Positions 16,995 to 26,046 of a stretch of 64,000 bases of DNA are shown here, piece by piece (position 1 is the first letter of the stretch; every line of letters begins with the position of its first letter). The stretch comes from Lentzea alba. GTDB taxonomy: Bacteria; Actinomycetota; Actinomycetes; Mycobacteriales; Pseudonocardiaceae. Location: positions 62,001 to 126,000 of the forward strand of contig NZ_JAAMPJ010000018.1 of the NCBI RefSeq assembly GCF_011067745.1, written 5' to 3'. Below the pieces are notes generated by a model. The model was not told where the DNA came from. It worked only from the letters and a program-made list of their open reading frames with translations, and searched no databases. Made by a program: the position numbers and the translations under genes.

Positions 16995-17740
16995 GCGGCG
17001 ACCCCCTTCTTCTCCTGCATCGCGTGCACCAAATAGCTCGCGACCTCACCCGGAGTGGTACCCCGGCTGAACACCCGATCGACCCCCAGCTCGCCCGCCA
17101 TCAGCGGGTCGAACCGCGGCCCGCCCGCGACCAGCAGCGGACGCCGGTCCCCCATCGCCTCGCGGAACGCCGCGGACATCTCCTGCGTGTTCAGGATGTG
17201 CGCGTCCCGCTGGGTCACCACCTGGGAGATCAGCACGGCGTCGGCCTTCTCGCTGCGCGCGCGCCGCACGAGCTCCGGCACGGAGACCTGCGCGCCGAGG
17301 TTCACGACCTTCAGCTCGCGGTAGTACTCCAGGCCCTTCTCGCCCGCGAAGCCCTTGATGTTGAGGATCGCGTCGATGCCGACCGTGTGCGCGTCCGTGC
17401 CGATGCAGCCGCCGACGACGACCAGCTTGCGCCGCAACACCTTCTTCAGCGTGGTGTTCACTTCGGACGGTGACAGCAGCGGGTACTCGCGCTCGACGAC
17501 CTTGACGTCGTCCATGTCCACGATGTGCTTCACCGAGCCGTAGACGACGAAGAACGTGAAGTCGTCGCCGATCGGGTTCGAGTGGACCACCATCGCGGGG
17601 TCCATGCCCATCTTGTTCGCGAGCTGCTGCGCCGCGCCGTCCGCCTTGGGGCCGAAGGGAATCGGCAGCGTGAACGACGTCTGGATCATGCCGTCGCCGG
17701 TGGTGTCGCCGTACGGCCTCACGTACCTCTTGTCCGTCAC
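16991..17740 (-). CDS. kamE: Lysine 5,6-aminomutase beta subunit (cobalamin- and PLP-binding)
   Basis: A 249-residue subunit of the B12/PLP enzyme that moves the terminal amino group of beta-lysine to give 3,5-diaminohexanoate. The cobalamin-binding motif is [17 protein letters not shown] (about 114-130): H118 matches the cobalt-ligating His133 of the clostridial enzyme, and K129, eleven residues on, matches the PLP Schiff-base Lys144. The later [11 protein letters not shown] completes the Rossmann-like B12 domain. Start overlaps the kamD stop by ATGA and its own stop overlaps kal. All the cofactor residues I can check are intact, so I expect an active enzyme. Confidence 0.95.
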   Translation of the reverse strand: MTDKRYVRPYGDTTGDGMIQTSFTLPIPFGPKADGAAQQLANKMGMDPAMVVHSNPIGDDFTFFVVYGSVKHIVDMDDVKVVEREYPLLSPSEVNTTLKKVLRRKLVVVGGCIGTDAHTVGIDAILNIKGFAGEKGLEYYRELKVVNLGAQVSVPELVRRARSEKADAVLISQVVTQRDAHILNTQEMSAAFREAMGDRRPLLVAGGPRFDPLMAGELGVDRVFSRGTTPGEVASYLVHAMQEKKGVAA

Positions 17741-19305
17741 TGCGCTGCCTCCAGCATCTCGCTCGCGGGGTTGAAGTACGCCTCGGCCTTCTCGACCACC
17801 CCGTCCGCGCCCTTGCCCAGGTGGGCCGGGCGCTTCATCAGGCCGAACGTGCCGTCCGCGATGGCGTTGAGCAGGCCGTCGTCGACGATGCGGTCGAGGA
17901 GGTCCACGGCCTCGCCGAGCACCTGGTGCGCCCGCTTGACGATCAACCCGTCCGGCGCGGGCCGGAAGTCCTCGGCGAGACTGCCCGCCGCGTTGAGCAC
18001 GTACCGGACGTTCTGCAGGGCGAGGTCGCGGTCGGACAGGAACGGCGTCACGACGGCCTCGGTCATCATGCCGACGAGCAGAATGGACTGTCCTGTCAGG
18101 ACACCCGCGAGGTTGAAGAACCCGTCCAGCAGATAGCCGTTGAACACGTCACCGGTCATGTGCTTGGTCGGCGGCATCCACTTCAGCGGCGCGTCCGGGA
18201 AGAGCTCGCGCGCCAGAAGGGCGTGCGCGAGTTCGAGCCGGAACGAGTCGGGCACCTTCGGGTTGATCTCGAAGGCGTGCCCGAGGCCCAGCAGGTGGTC
18301 GGGCAGTCCCGCCTCGTGGGCGAAGTGCTCGTTGAGGAGCTGGGAGACGGTGACGGTGTGCGCGGCGTCAACGGCGTCCGCGGTGGTGAGGTAGTTGTCC
18401 TCGCCGGTGTTGATGATGATGCCGGCCCGCGCGTGCACCTGACGGCTGAACCGCTGGTCGACGAACGTGCGGATCGGGTTGATGTCGCGGAACAGGATGC
18501 CGTACATCGAGTCGTTCAACATCATGTCGAGCCGCTGCAGCCCCGCCAGCACCGCGATCTCCGGCATGCACAGCCCGGACGCGTAGTTGGTGAGCCGGAC
18601 GTACCGGCCGACCTCTTTGGAGACGTCGTCGAGCGCTGCCCGCATGATCCGGAAGTTCTCCTGCGTGGCGTACGTGCCCGCGAACCCGTGGTGCGTGGCG
18701 CCTTCCGGCACGTAGTCGAGCAGCGACTGCCCGGTCGAGCGGATCACCGCGATGATGTCCGCACCCGCGCGCGCCGCGTTCTGGGCCTGGACGACGTCCT
18801 CGTCGATGTCACCGGTGGCGACGATCAGGTAGATCCACGGCCGCTGCGCCGGGTCGCCCAGCTTGTGGATCAACTTGTCGCGCTGCGCTCGGTTGCGGTC
18901 GACCGTCTTGAGCCCCTTGGCGACGGCACTCGTCGCCGCTTTCTTGGCGGCCGTCAGGTCTTTGCCGGCCGGGATCTTGAACTGGATCTGGCCGGCCGCC
19001 GTGGCTTCCGCGAGTTCGGTGAGGGTCGCGAGGTTGTGTTCCTTCAGCGCGTGGAAGGCCGGGAGCACCACGCCGTGCTCCAGCCCGCACTGCTCGCGGA
19101 CCGTGTCGATCACGCGGTTGACCCACGGCACGTCACCGGCGCGGTGGGTGGAGTCCGCGCCGGTGATGCCGGCCAGGCGAAGCGTGGCGCGCTCGACCGC
19201 AACGGTGGTGTGCGCCTTCGCGATGGACACCACCGGTTCGGCCGCCCGCGCCGCGAGTTTCCGCGCGGTGGCGACGACCTTGGGGTCGAGGTCGAGCAAC
19301 GCCAT
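17737..19305 (-). CDS. kamD: Lysine 5,6-aminomutase alpha subunit
   Basis: A 522-residue catalytic subunit with a TIM-barrel core, partner of KamE. Characteristic stretches include RLAGITGADSTHRAGDVPW (about 43-61), PWIYLIVATGDIDEDVVQAQ, NYASGLCMPEIAVLAGLQRL and KWMPPTKHMTGDVFNGYLLD. Length agrees with the clostridial enzyme (about 516). The protein binds adenosylcobalamin and PLP with KamE and needs external cobalamin. It starts three nt after the amidohydrolase stop and overlaps kamE, so stoichiometric synthesis is likely. Confidence 0.95.
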   Translation of the reverse strand: MALLDLDPKVVATARKLAARAAEPVVSIAKAHTTVAVERATLRLAGITGADSTHRAGDVPWVNRVIDTVREQCGLEHGVVLPAFHALKEHNLATLTELAEATAAGQIQFKIPAGKDLTAAKKAATSAVAKGLKTVDRNRAQRDKLIHKLGDPAQRPWIYLIVATGDIDEDVVQAQNAARAGADIIAVIRSTGQSLLDYVPEGATHHGFAGTYATQENFRIMRAALDDVSKEVGRYVRLTNYASGLCMPEIAVLAGLQRLDMMLNDSMYGILFRDINPIRTFVDQRFSRQVHARAGIIINTGEDNYLTTADAVDAAHTVTVSQLLNEHFAHEAGLPDHLLGLGHAFEINPKVPDSFRLELAHALLARELFPDAPLKWMPPTKHMTGDVFNGYLLDGFFNLAGVLTGQSILLVGMMTEAVVTPFLSDRDLALQNVRYVLNAAGSLAEDFRPAPDGLIVKRAHQVLGEAVDLLDRIVDDGLLNAIADGTFGLMKRPAHLGKGADGVVEKAEAYFNPASEMLEAAQ

Positions 19306-19308
19306 GAG

Positions 19309-20847
19309 TCACTTCCTTTCGTAGATAGTCCGGCCGTTCAGCACGGTCCGCACGCAGACGGGCGCGGGACCGGTGAGGTCAGGCAGTCCGGGCACGCCGG
19401 AACGCGGGTCGGTCGACCACCGCTGGACTCGCGCGTCGGATCCGGCCACCACGAGGTCGCCCGTCTCCCACACCGCGTAAGTCGCGGGGGCACCAGGCTG
19501 CAGCGTCCCGGTCAAGCCGTCGTCCACGCCCGCGGCACGCCAGCCACCACGGGTGTGCGCGGTGAACGCGGCTCGCGGTGAAATGCCGTGGCCCTCGGTC
19601 TTGTGGTGCACCGCGGCCTTGATCGCCGCCCACGGGTCGATGGCGGTCACCGGCGTGTCCGAGCCGAACGCCAGAACCACACCGGCGGCGGCAAGGCGCG
19701 AGAAGTGGTTGAGCCCCACTCCGCGTTCGCTGCCGAGCCGCTGGGCGTACATCCCGGACGGCCCGCCCCACTCGGCGTCGAAAAGCGGCTGGACCGAGGC
19801 GATGACGCCCCACCCGGCGAGCTTCTGCGCCTGCTCGGCGGAGATCATCTCGACGTGTTCGAGGCGGTGGCGCGCCGAAGCCAGCTCAGGAGCGCCGAGG
19901 GCCTTCTCGGCGAGCTCGAAACCCTCGATCACGGCGGCCATGGCGGCGTCGCCGATGACGTGGAACCCCGCCTGCACACCGAGCTCGGTGCACTTGATCA
20001 GGTGATCGGCGATCTGCTGACCGTTCAGGTAGAGCGCGCCGGACGTGTCAGCGTCCGCGTAGGGCTCGACCAGCGCGGCCGTGCGGGAGCCGAGCGCGCC
20101 GTCGACGAAGTGGTCGCCGGCCAGGCCGCGCACCGCGACGCCGGGCAGTTCGTGGGCGCCCCAGTAGGCGACGACCTCGGGGCCCTCGCCCAGCGCGACC
20201 AGTTCGCGCAGGTCGTCCTCGCCCGAGATGTCCGGACCGGCGCACTCGTGCACCGATGCGATGCCCATTGACGCAGCGTGCGCCAAGAACGTGCGTTGAG
20301 CAGCCTCACGCAGTGCAGGCGTGATAGCGGCTTTGGCGATGCCCCGCACGAGGTGGTGGGCGGCGCGAGAGAGAGGACCGTCCTCCGAGTAGCCGTCCGC
20401 CGCACGCGCGTCGTCGTTGATCAGGTCGGACGACACGATGGCCGAGTGCACGTCGATGCGCGACAAGTAGACCGTCTTGCCGTCCGAGGCCTCGTCGATC
20501 TCCGCGCGCGTGGGCGGCCGGTTCTCCGCCCAGCGCGTCTCGTCCCAGCCGTGTCCCCACACCAGCGGGCCGTCCGCGTCACGCACTCGTTGGAGGAGTT
20601 CGTCCACAGAGGACGTCTTCGTCAAGTCCAGGCCGGTCAGCAGCAGTCCCGCGGACGTCGCGTGGACGTGGGCGTCGACGAACGCGGGCGCGACGAAGGC
20701 ACCGCCGAGCTCGACGACCTCGGCGTCGGGGTGCAGCGCGCGGCCGACCGAGTCCTGTCCGATCCACACGACGACGCCGTCCGTGACGGCCATGGCCGTC
20801 GCATCCGGTGCGTAGATGCGGCCACCGACCAAAAGTTGCGTACTCAC
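19309..20847 (-). CDS. Metal-dependent amidohydrolase (YtcJ-like, Amidohydro_3) inside the lysine operon
   Basis: A 512-residue amidohydrolase-superfamily enzyme. The metal site begins with FVDAHVHAT (about residues 48-56); further ligands fall in FHVIGDAAMA and RHRLEHVEM, and the late aspartate is in LAFGSDTPVTA. It ends TVLNGRTIYERK. Such enzymes hydrolyse amides or cyclic amides. I chose GTG 20847, one base after the kdd stop, because the frame further upstream is antisense to kdd. It sits between kdd and kamD with near-zero spacing, so its substrate probably feeds or drains the lysine route, for example an N-acyl or lactam form of lysine, beta-lysine or diaminohexanoate. That substrate assignment is a guess. 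Confidence 0.85.
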   Translation of the reverse strand: MSTQLLVGGRIYAPDATAMAVTDGVVVWIGQDSVGRALHPDAEVVELGGAFVAPAFVDAHVHATSAGLLLTGLDLTKTSSVDELLQRVRDADGPLVWGHGWDETRWAENRPPTRAEIDEASDGKTVYLSRIDVHSAIVSSDLINDDARAADGYSEDGPLSRAAHHLVRGIAKAAITPALREAAQRTFLAHAASMGIASVHECAGPDISGEDDLRELVALGEGPEVVAYWGAHELPGVAVRGLAGDHFVDGALGSRTAALVEPYADADTSGALYLNGQQIADHLIKCTELGVQAGFHVIGDAAMAAVIEGFELAEKALGAPELASARHRLEHVEMISAEQAQKLAGWGVIASVQPLFDAEWGGPSGMYAQRLGSERGVGLNHFSRLAAAGVVLAFGSDTPVTAIDPWAAIKAAVHHKTEGHGISPRAAFTAHTRGGWRAAGVDDGLTGTLQPGAPATYAVWETGDLVVAGSDARVQRWSTDPRSGVPGLPDLTGPAPVCVRTVLNGRTIYERK

Positions 20848-20848
20848 G

Positions 20849-21859
20849 TCACGCAGTCTGCCGTTGTTCGAACAGCGCCCGCACACCCGGCTGGGTCCGG
20901 ACCAGGTCCAACGCGAACTCGGCGTGACCAGGCACATAGCCGTTGCCGACGATCATCTCCACGTCGGCGGCCAGGCCCTCGGCGCCGAGGGCGGCGGCGC
21001 TGAACGAGGTCGCCATCGAGAAGAAGATCACGGTGCCGCCGTCGGCGGTCGCGAGAATGGCGCCGTGCTCGCACCCCGGCACGTCCACACACACGACCGT
21101 GACATCGACCTGCTTGCCCACGGCTTCAGCAACAGCCACCGGGTTGCGCGCGTCGGCGATAACGACCTCGTCCGCAAGACCTGCCGCACGGACCTGTGCC
21201 GCCTCACGCTCGGTCGGCACCAACGCCACGAGGCGCGACGCACCGGCCTGACGTGCGGCCGCGAGAGAGAGCGAGCCCGACTTACCGCCACCGCCGAGCA
21301 CCAGCACTGACCCACCAGGGTGCCGCCGCACCACACGGTCAGTCAGTGCCGGTGCACCACACACGTCAAGTACGGACAGCGCCAGCTCGTTGGACATGTC
21401 GGACGGCAGCACCGCCGCGATCGACCGCCCGAACAGCACCGCGGTCCCCCGGCACGGCACCTGCTCGTCCTCGCCGCTCCAGTCCTGCAGCCCGTCGTTG
21501 ATCTTCAACGGCGTCAGCGTGAGGCTGACCAGCGTCGCGATCCGGTCACCCGCCTTCAGGCCGAGCGGCGACGACGGCCCGACCTCCAGGACCGTGCCGA
21601 GCAGCATGCCGCCCGAGCCGGTGACGGGGTTCTGCATCTTGCCGCGCTCGGCGACGATGTCCAGCACGGCCTGCCGGACCGCCGCACCGCTGCCGTGCTG
21701 CTCCCTGAGCTGCCGAAACGACGCCGCGTCCAGGTTGAGCCGCTCGACCGCGACGATCACCTCGTCGGCCGCGGGGACCGGCTCCGCGTCGAGCCGCCAC
21801 GCCTGCTGGGGCAGCACACCAGCGGGCTCGAGGACGCGGTGCAGTCCGTACGCGCTCAC
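20849..21859 (-). CDS. kdd: L-erythro-3,5-diaminohexanoate dehydrogenase
   Basis: A 336-residue NAD(P)-dependent dehydrogenase that oxidises 3,5-diaminohexanoate to 3-keto-5-aminohexanoate, the step after KamDE. Family blocks are YGLHRVLEPAGVLPQQAWRL at the start, NPVTGSGGMLLGTVLEVG, and the nucleotide-binding VLVLGGGGKSGSLSLAAARQ (glycine-rich loop about residue 180). The start is GTG 21859, with GAAGGA about nine nt upstream; longer in-frame starts would run through the promoter. First gene of the lysine operon, preceded by an ATATCTTCACGTGA element also found before kamA. Confidence 0.9.
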   Translation of the reverse strand: MSAYGLHRVLEPAGVLPQQAWRLDAEPVPAADEVIVAVERLNLDAASFRQLREQHGSGAAVRQAVLDIVAERGKMQNPVTGSGGMLLGTVLEVGPSSPLGLKAGDRIATLVSLTLTPLKINDGLQDWSGEDEQVPCRGTAVLFGRSIAAVLPSDMSNELALSVLDVCGAPALTDRVVRRHPGGSVLVLGGGGKSGSLSLAAARQAGASRLVALVPTEREAAQVRAAGLADEVVIADARNPVAVAEAVGKQVDVTVVCVDVPGCEHGAILATADGGTVIFFSMATSFSAAALGAEGLAADVEMIVGNGYVPGHAEFALDLVRTQPGVRALFEQRQTA

Positions 21860-21894
21860 CTGAAAATCCTTCGGTCGACGACGCTGTCTCGACA

Positions 21895-21908
21895 ATATCT
21901 TCACGTGA
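21895..21908. promoter_or_regulatory. Candidate shared operator upstream of kdd
   Basis: ATATCTTCACGTGA lies 36-49 nt before the kdd start and matches the element before kamA (26012-26025) at 12 of 14 positions. It is nested in a wider inverted repeat GTCTC...GAGAC. An AT-rich match in the promoters of two separated genes of one pathway suggests a common regulator, not identified here. Confidence 0.4.
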
Positions 21909-21929
21909 GACGTCAAGATCCCGCAAGCA

Positions 21930-23438
21930 TCACTCGACAATCAGGCGAAACCAGCGGCAGTCGTAGGGTGCGAGGTCGACCTTGGCGCCGCTCTTCGCCG
22001 GCTTCACCGTCCCGCCCGTCAGCAGGTCTTCGAGCACTCCGTCGGCCGGGATGCGCACGGTGATCTCCTCGTCGGCGAAGTTGTGCACGGCGATCACCGA
22101 GCCGCCGTCGCAGTCGGCGCGATGGGCGAACACGCGCGGCTCGCCCGTGTCGAGCACCTGGACGGTGCCCCAGGCCAGCTCAGGACACTCCCGGTAGCGC
22201 TCGATCATGATCCGCATCCACGCCAGCAGCGAGTCCGGTGCATGCCGCTGCTCCTTCGCGGCCTCCCAGTCCATCGGCACGCGCACCGCCAGCCGGCCCT
22301 CCAGCGACAGGTCCTCCACCAGGCCGATCTCCTCGCCGTAGAACAGCACCGGCGTGCCGGGGAGCGTGAACAGCAGGCTGTAGACCATCCGGATGCGGCG
22401 CTGGTCGCCGCCCAGCATCGACGGCAGCCGCCGGCGCAGGCCGCGGCCGTAGAGCTGCATCGACGGGTCCGGGCCGAAGGCGTCGAAGACCTCCTGCCGT
22501 TCGTCGGTGGGCAGCTTGTCCAGGGTCAGCTCGTCGTGGTTGCGCACGAACGTCGCCCAGTGGCCGTCGCGCGGTGGCTGGGGGCGTTCCTGCAGCGCCT
22601 TGACCAGCGGGCCGCTCGACTTCCGGGCCAGTGCCAGGTACATCGCCTGCATGCCGACGAAGTCGAAGCACATCGTCAGCTCGTCGCCGACGCCCTGGCC
22701 GTAGAACGCCATCGTGTCCTTGTACGGCAGGTTGACCTCGCCCAACAACACGCCTTCGCCGTTGCGTCGGTTGAGGAACGCGCGGAGGTCGGTGAGGTAG
22801 TCGTGCGGGTTCGGCAGCGAGAGGGCGTCCATCGAGTCGTTGTGCTCCAGCAGGAACGGCACGGCGTCGACGCGGAAGCCGCTCAGCCCCAGTTCCATCC
22901 AGAAGCCCATGATCCGCGCGATCTCGTCGCGCACGTCGGGGTTGGACACGTTGAGGTCGGGCTGGTGCTTGTAGAAGCGGTGCAGGTAGTACTTGCCGAC
23001 CTCCTCCGAGTACTCCCAGAGGCTCTTCTCCTTGTCCGGGAACGTGATCCCCTGCGGGCCGTCGGCGGGCGGCTCGTCGGCCCAGACGTACCAGTCGCGC
23101 TTCGCCGGGTCGTGGAACCACGGGTGCTGGTCGGAGGTGTGGTTGACGACGAGGTCGGCGATGACGCGCATGCCCCGGTCACGGGCCGCGCGCACGAACT
23201 CCACGAAGTCGCCCAGCGAGCCCAGGCGCGAGTCGACGGAGTAGAAGTCGGTGATGTCGTAGCCGTCGTCGCGTTCGGGTGTCGGGTAGAACGGCATCAG
23301 CCACACACACGTGACGCCGAGCGTGTGCAGGTGGTCGATGCGTTCGGTGGCACCGCGGAAGCCGTCGGAGGAGAAGGTCTCCACGTCGAGGCAGTAGAGA
23401 ACGGCGTTCTTCCACCACACGTCAGATGTGCGAATCAC
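21930..23438 (-). CDS. GH13 alpha-glucan enzyme, trehalose synthase-like
   Basis: A 502-residue glycoside hydrolase family 13 protein. Conserved regions: WLMPFYPTPERDDGYDITDF, DLVVNHTSDQHPWF, the nucleophile in GFRVDAVPFLLE (about 200), the acid/base in LLGEVNLPY and the transition-state aspartate in FVRNHDELTLDKL. The order and the N-terminal WWKNAVLYCLDVETF are TreS/maltosyl-type (GH13_16-like), though shorter than most TreS proteins (about 570) and without a maltokinase. It would interconvert or hydrolyse maltose/trehalose-type sugars in the cytoplasm. The GTG start overlaps the LLM gene's TGA (GTGA), with GGAGG upstream. Confidence 0.85.
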   Translation of the reverse strand: MIRTSDVWWKNAVLYCLDVETFSSDGFRGATERIDHLHTLGVTCVWLMPFYPTPERDDGYDITDFYSVDSRLGSLGDFVEFVRAARDRGMRVIADLVVNHTSDQHPWFHDPAKRDWYVWADEPPADGPQGITFPDKEKSLWEYSEEVGKYYLHRFYKHQPDLNVSNPDVRDEIARIMGFWMELGLSGFRVDAVPFLLEHNDSMDALSLPNPHDYLTDLRAFLNRRNGEGVLLGEVNLPYKDTMAFYGQGVGDELTMCFDFVGMQAMYLALARKSSGPLVKALQERPQPPRDGHWATFVRNHDELTLDKLPTDERQEVFDAFGPDPSMQLYGRGLRRRLPSMLGGDQRRIRMVYSLLFTLPGTPVLFYGEEIGLVEDLSLEGRLAVRVPMDWEAAKEQRHAPDSLLAWMRIMIERYRECPELAWGTVQVLDTGEPRVFAHRADCDGGSVIAVHNFADEEITVRIPADGVLEDLLTGGTVKPAKSGAKVDLAPYDCRWFRLIVE

Positions 23439-24394
23439 CTCGTCACCTCCGGCAGGACGTGCTCGCCAAACGCGTCGATGAACGGCATCAGGTCTTGGCC
23501 CACGTGGTGCAGGTAGATCTCGTCGAAGCCCATCGACGCGTAGGAGTGCAACTGCTCCGTGTGCCACTTGAGGTCCGCTGACACGTCGACGACTTCGGCA
23601 ACTTGGGCCGGCGTGACGTGCTCGGCGACCACGTCGAAGTGCTCGGCCAGTTCCAGGTCCCAGCACACGGGCGGACGGAACACGTTGGTGCGCCACTGCT
23701 CGTGCGCGATCGCCAGCGCGGTGTCGTCGTCTGCGGCCCAACTCAGGTGCACCTGCAGATGGAGCTTGCCGCGGCCGCCCGCGTCGCGATACGCGTCCGC
23801 GACCTCACGCAGCCGGTCAGGTGGCGCGTTGACGGTGATCAGCCCGTCAGCCCACTCCGCACACCAACGAGCGGTCGCGGGCGACACAGCAGCACCGATT
23901 AGCAACGGCACTTCGTCCGGCAACGTCCACAGCCGGGCCCGATCGACCCGCACCAGGCCGTCGTGACTGACCTCCTCGCCCGCGAGCAACGCGCGGATCA
24001 CGTCGACGCACTCGCGCAGCCGGGCGTTGCGGACGTCCTTGCGCGGCCATCCGTCGCCGGTGATGTGCTCGTTGCTCGCCTCGCCGGTGCCGAGCGCGGC
24101 CCAGAACCGGCCGGGGAACATCGCGGCGAGCGTGCCGATCGCCTGGGCGGTGATCGCCGGGTGATAGCGCTGGCCAGGGGCCGTGACCACGCCGAACGGC
24201 AGGCTCGTGGCCTGCAGCGCCGCGCCCAGCCAGGACCAGGCGAACCCTGACTCGCCTTGGCGCGAACTCCAGGGTGAGAAGTGGTCGGAGCTCATCGCCG
24301 CCCCGAACCCGGCTTCCTCGGCTCTGCGTATCGAGCTGAGCAGGGCGGTGGGGTGGATCTGCTCATGTGACGCATGGACGCCGTAAACGGTCAT
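23435..24394 (-). CDS. LLM-class flavin oxidoreductase (TIGR03885-like)
   Basis: A 319-residue TIM-barrel flavoprotein of the luciferase-like class, opening MTVYGVHASHEQIHPTALL and containing the glycine-rich LGTGEASNEHITGDGWP at about residue 100. These are features of the subfamily predicted to use FMN rather than F420. No substrate is known. It overlaps the TreS-like gene by four bases, a pairing I recall from other actinomycetes, so the two probably share a role in sugar or osmolyte metabolism. ATG 24394 is preceded by no strong binding site. Confidence 0.8.
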   Translation of the reverse strand: MTVYGVHASHEQIHPTALLSSIRRAEEAGFGAAMSSDHFSPWSSRQGESGFAWSWLGAALQATSLPFGVVTAPGQRYHPAITAQAIGTLAAMFPGRFWAALGTGEASNEHITGDGWPRKDVRNARLRECVDVIRALLAGEEVSHDGLVRVDRARLWTLPDEVPLLIGAAVSPATARWCAEWADGLITVNAPPDRLREVADAYRDAGGRGKLHLQVHLSWAADDDTALAIAHEQWRTNVFRPPVCWDLELAEHFDVVAEHVTPAQVAEVVDVSADLKWHTEQLHSYASMGFDEIYLHHVGQDLMPFIDAFGEHVLPEVTR

Positions 24395-24495
24395 GCGACT
24401 TCAGGTACCCAAAGAGCAGTTCGAAAAAGCGTTGAACCGATCCCGAACGGGGGCCGTGTGTACTGCGACACCCTCGACGCTGAGGAGGAACGGCG

Positions 24496-24891
24496 ATGTT
24501 CAACGAGACGCGGATCGGAACCGTCACCGTCGTTGAGTTCATTCGGCCGGACGGCACAGTCGAGTCGATGAACGTCGACCTCCAGTACCGCTCAGACGAT
24601 CCGCACGCCGTCACGCTGCGGTTTCAGACCAGGGACCAGGAGTCGACCTGGGTGGTCGGGCGGGAGCTGCTCTCCGACGGCCTGCTCTCGCCGGCGGGCA
24701 TCGGGGACGTGCGACTGCGGCCGCACGACGGGGACGTGCTCGTGCTGGAGCTGTTCACCGAGGACTCGCACGCGGTCTTCCACCTGTCGCACGACGAGCT
24801 GAGCCGGTTCCTGGACTCCACCTACGCGGTGGTGCCGGCCGGGCGTGAGGTCCTCGACTTCGAGCTGCTGCTGAAGGACCTGCTCGCCTGA
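24496..24891 (+). CDS. SsgA-like sporulation/cell-division regulator (SALP)
   Basis: A 131-residue protein with the SsgA/SsgB fold: MNVDLQYRSDDPHAVTLRFQ, WVVGRELLSDGLLSPAG, GDVRLRP and the ending LDSTYAVVPAGRE. SsgB-type proteins help position FtsZ during sporulation septation; other SALPs act in septum and spore-wall processing. It is short enough to be SsgB-like, but with no adjacent conserved partner I cannot say which SALP it is. ATG 24496 has GAGGAGGAA seven nt before. It converges with the GNAT gene, stop codons three bases apart. It supports a sporulating or fragmenting filamentous actinomycete. Confidence 0.88.
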   Translation: MFNETRIGTVTVVEFIRPDGTVESMNVDLQYRSDDPHAVTLRFQTRDQESTWVVGRELLSDGLLSPAGIGDVRLRPHDGDVLVLELFTEDSHAVFHLSHDELSRFLDSTYAVVPAGREVLDFELLLKDLLA

Positions 24892-24894
24892 GGT

Positions 24895-25455
24895 TCAGAG
24901 GCGCAACCCGAGGACGAGCTTGTCCGCGGAGTCGATCACGCGAAAGCCGAGGTGTTCCCAGAAGCCGATCGCGTGTGTGTTGTGGTGCCGCACGTGCACA
25001 TGGACGCCCTTCTCCAGACGTTCGAGCACGGTACGAACCAACGCACCGCCGAACCCCTTGCCCTTCGCGCGTGGCAACAGGTTCGCGTGCATGTGCGCGG
25101 GGAAGTCCAGAACCAGGAACGGGTCGACCCGCGCCGGTTCGTGGATGTGTTGCACGACCCGGTTGACGTTCTTCGCCAACGGATACCGCAAGCGCAGGTC
25201 AGGCCACCAGTCGCGCTCGCAGCGATCTTCGAAGGCCTCGCTGTCGGACGCCGCGACCGCGTACCCGCAGACCCCCAGGTCGTCCTCCACCACGAACGCC
25301 AGGTCAGGCTCGAACGCCACGTACGGACCAACGTAGGCGTGGCCGAGCAGCCGCGGATCGTCGAACAGATGGCGCGCGCCGAGGCCGCCATTGCCCGTGT
25401 CGAGGCAGATGTCGTAAAGCGCGTCCAGGTCAGAAGGCTGGTACGCGCGGATCAC
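24895..25455 (-). CDS. GNAT-family N-acetyltransferase
   Basis: A 186-residue acetyltransferase. The N-terminus (MIRAYQPSDLDALYDICLDTG) and HAYVGPYVAFEPDLAFVVED resemble the GNAT domain related to the C-terminal part of O-GlcNAcase. The acetyl-CoA loop is RAKGKGFGGALVRTVLE, a Q/RxxGxG/A variant, and the end NTHAIGFWEHLGFRVID is standard. The acceptor is unknown. Start overlaps the FxsA stop by ATGA, so the two are probably co-transcribed. Confidence 0.82.
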   Translation of the reverse strand: MIRAYQPSDLDALYDICLDTGNGGLGARHLFDDPRLLGHAYVGPYVAFEPDLAFVVEDDLGVCGYAVAASDSEAFEDRCERDWWPDLRLRYPLAKNVNRVVQHIHEPARVDPFLVLDFPAHMHANLLPRAKGKGFGGALVRTVLERLEKGVHVHVRHHNTHAIGFWEHLGFRVIDSADKLVLGLRL

Positions 25456-25916
25456 GTCAGCTCGCGCCGTTCCGTGATGATCACCGGCTCGGCCTCGACG
25501 TCGATCACTTCCCCCTCGACGACCTGACCGGCCCCGAAGCGCCGTTCGTGCTCGAACTTCAGCGCGGCCGCCTCCGCCTTGCGCGCGATCCGGCGACTCA
25601 CGAGCCTGCGCGTGGGCGGGAACAGCAGGAACAGCGCCGCGACATCACTGATGAAGCCCGGCACCATGATCAATGCGCCGGCCGCCGCGATCAGCACGCC
25701 GTCGGCCATCTCCTGGTGCGGCTGCCGACGCCGGAAGACGGCCTCGGAGACGGCGGCCATCGTCTGCGCCCCCTGCCGGCGCACCAGCGACAGCCCCACG
25801 AGAGTGCCGACCAGCAGCAACGCGATCATCCAGAGCCCGCCGATGGCGTTGCCGACGGCGACCATGACCGCGATCTCGGCGAACATCCCGAGCAGCAGCA
25901 GCGCGAAAACAGGCAT
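25452..25916 (-). CDS. fxsA: FxsA family membrane protein
   Basis: A 154-residue membrane protein with three to four hydrophobic helices in its first 110 residues (MPVFALLLLGMFAEIAVMVA, MIALLLVGTLVGLSLV, VLIAAAGALIMVPGFISD), followed by a charged tail. The VPGFISDVAALFLLFPPTR block is the FxsA hallmark. E. coli FxsA alters F-plasmid exclusion of phage T7; its normal function is unknown. ATG 25916 is preferred; a TTG nine codons upstream is possible. Transcribed away from kamA across a shared 130-bp region. Confidence 0.85.
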   Translation of the reverse strand: MPVFALLLLGMFAEIAVMVAVGNAIGGLWMIALLLVGTLVGLSLVRRQGAQTMAAVSEAVFRRRQPHQEMADGVLIAAAGALIMVPGFISDVAALFLLFPPTRRLVSRRIARKAEAAALKFEHERRFGAGQVVEGEVIDVEAEPVIITERRELT

Positions 25917-26011
25917 ACCCGCACAACGCGCGAGGGTCCCCAATTGCTCCCGATCAGCCCGCGACCAGGCCTTGATCTGAAATATTTACGGCAAGCTAGC
26001 GGTGTGACAGG

Positions 26012-26025
26012 ATATCTTTACGCGA
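26012..26025. promoter_or_regulatory. Candidate shared operator upstream of kamA
   Basis: ATATCTTTACGCGA ends 21 nt before the kamA ATG and matches the element before kdd at 12 of 14 positions. It falls in the fxsA-kamA divergent region, which is AT-rich for this genome. Confidence 0.4.
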
Positions 26026-26046
26026 CCTCGACGCTGAGGAGTACGG

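Noticed and set aside
6876-25999. Shared 12-mer ACGGCAAGCTAG upstream of the NACHT gene and of fxsA
   Set aside because: Within chance expectation; at most a shared -10-like context.
24473-26041. Identical 15-mer CTCGACGCTGAGGAG before the ssgA-like gene and before kamA
   Set aside because: A match this short can occur by chance in 64 kb, and it includes the ribosome binding site; no functional link seen.
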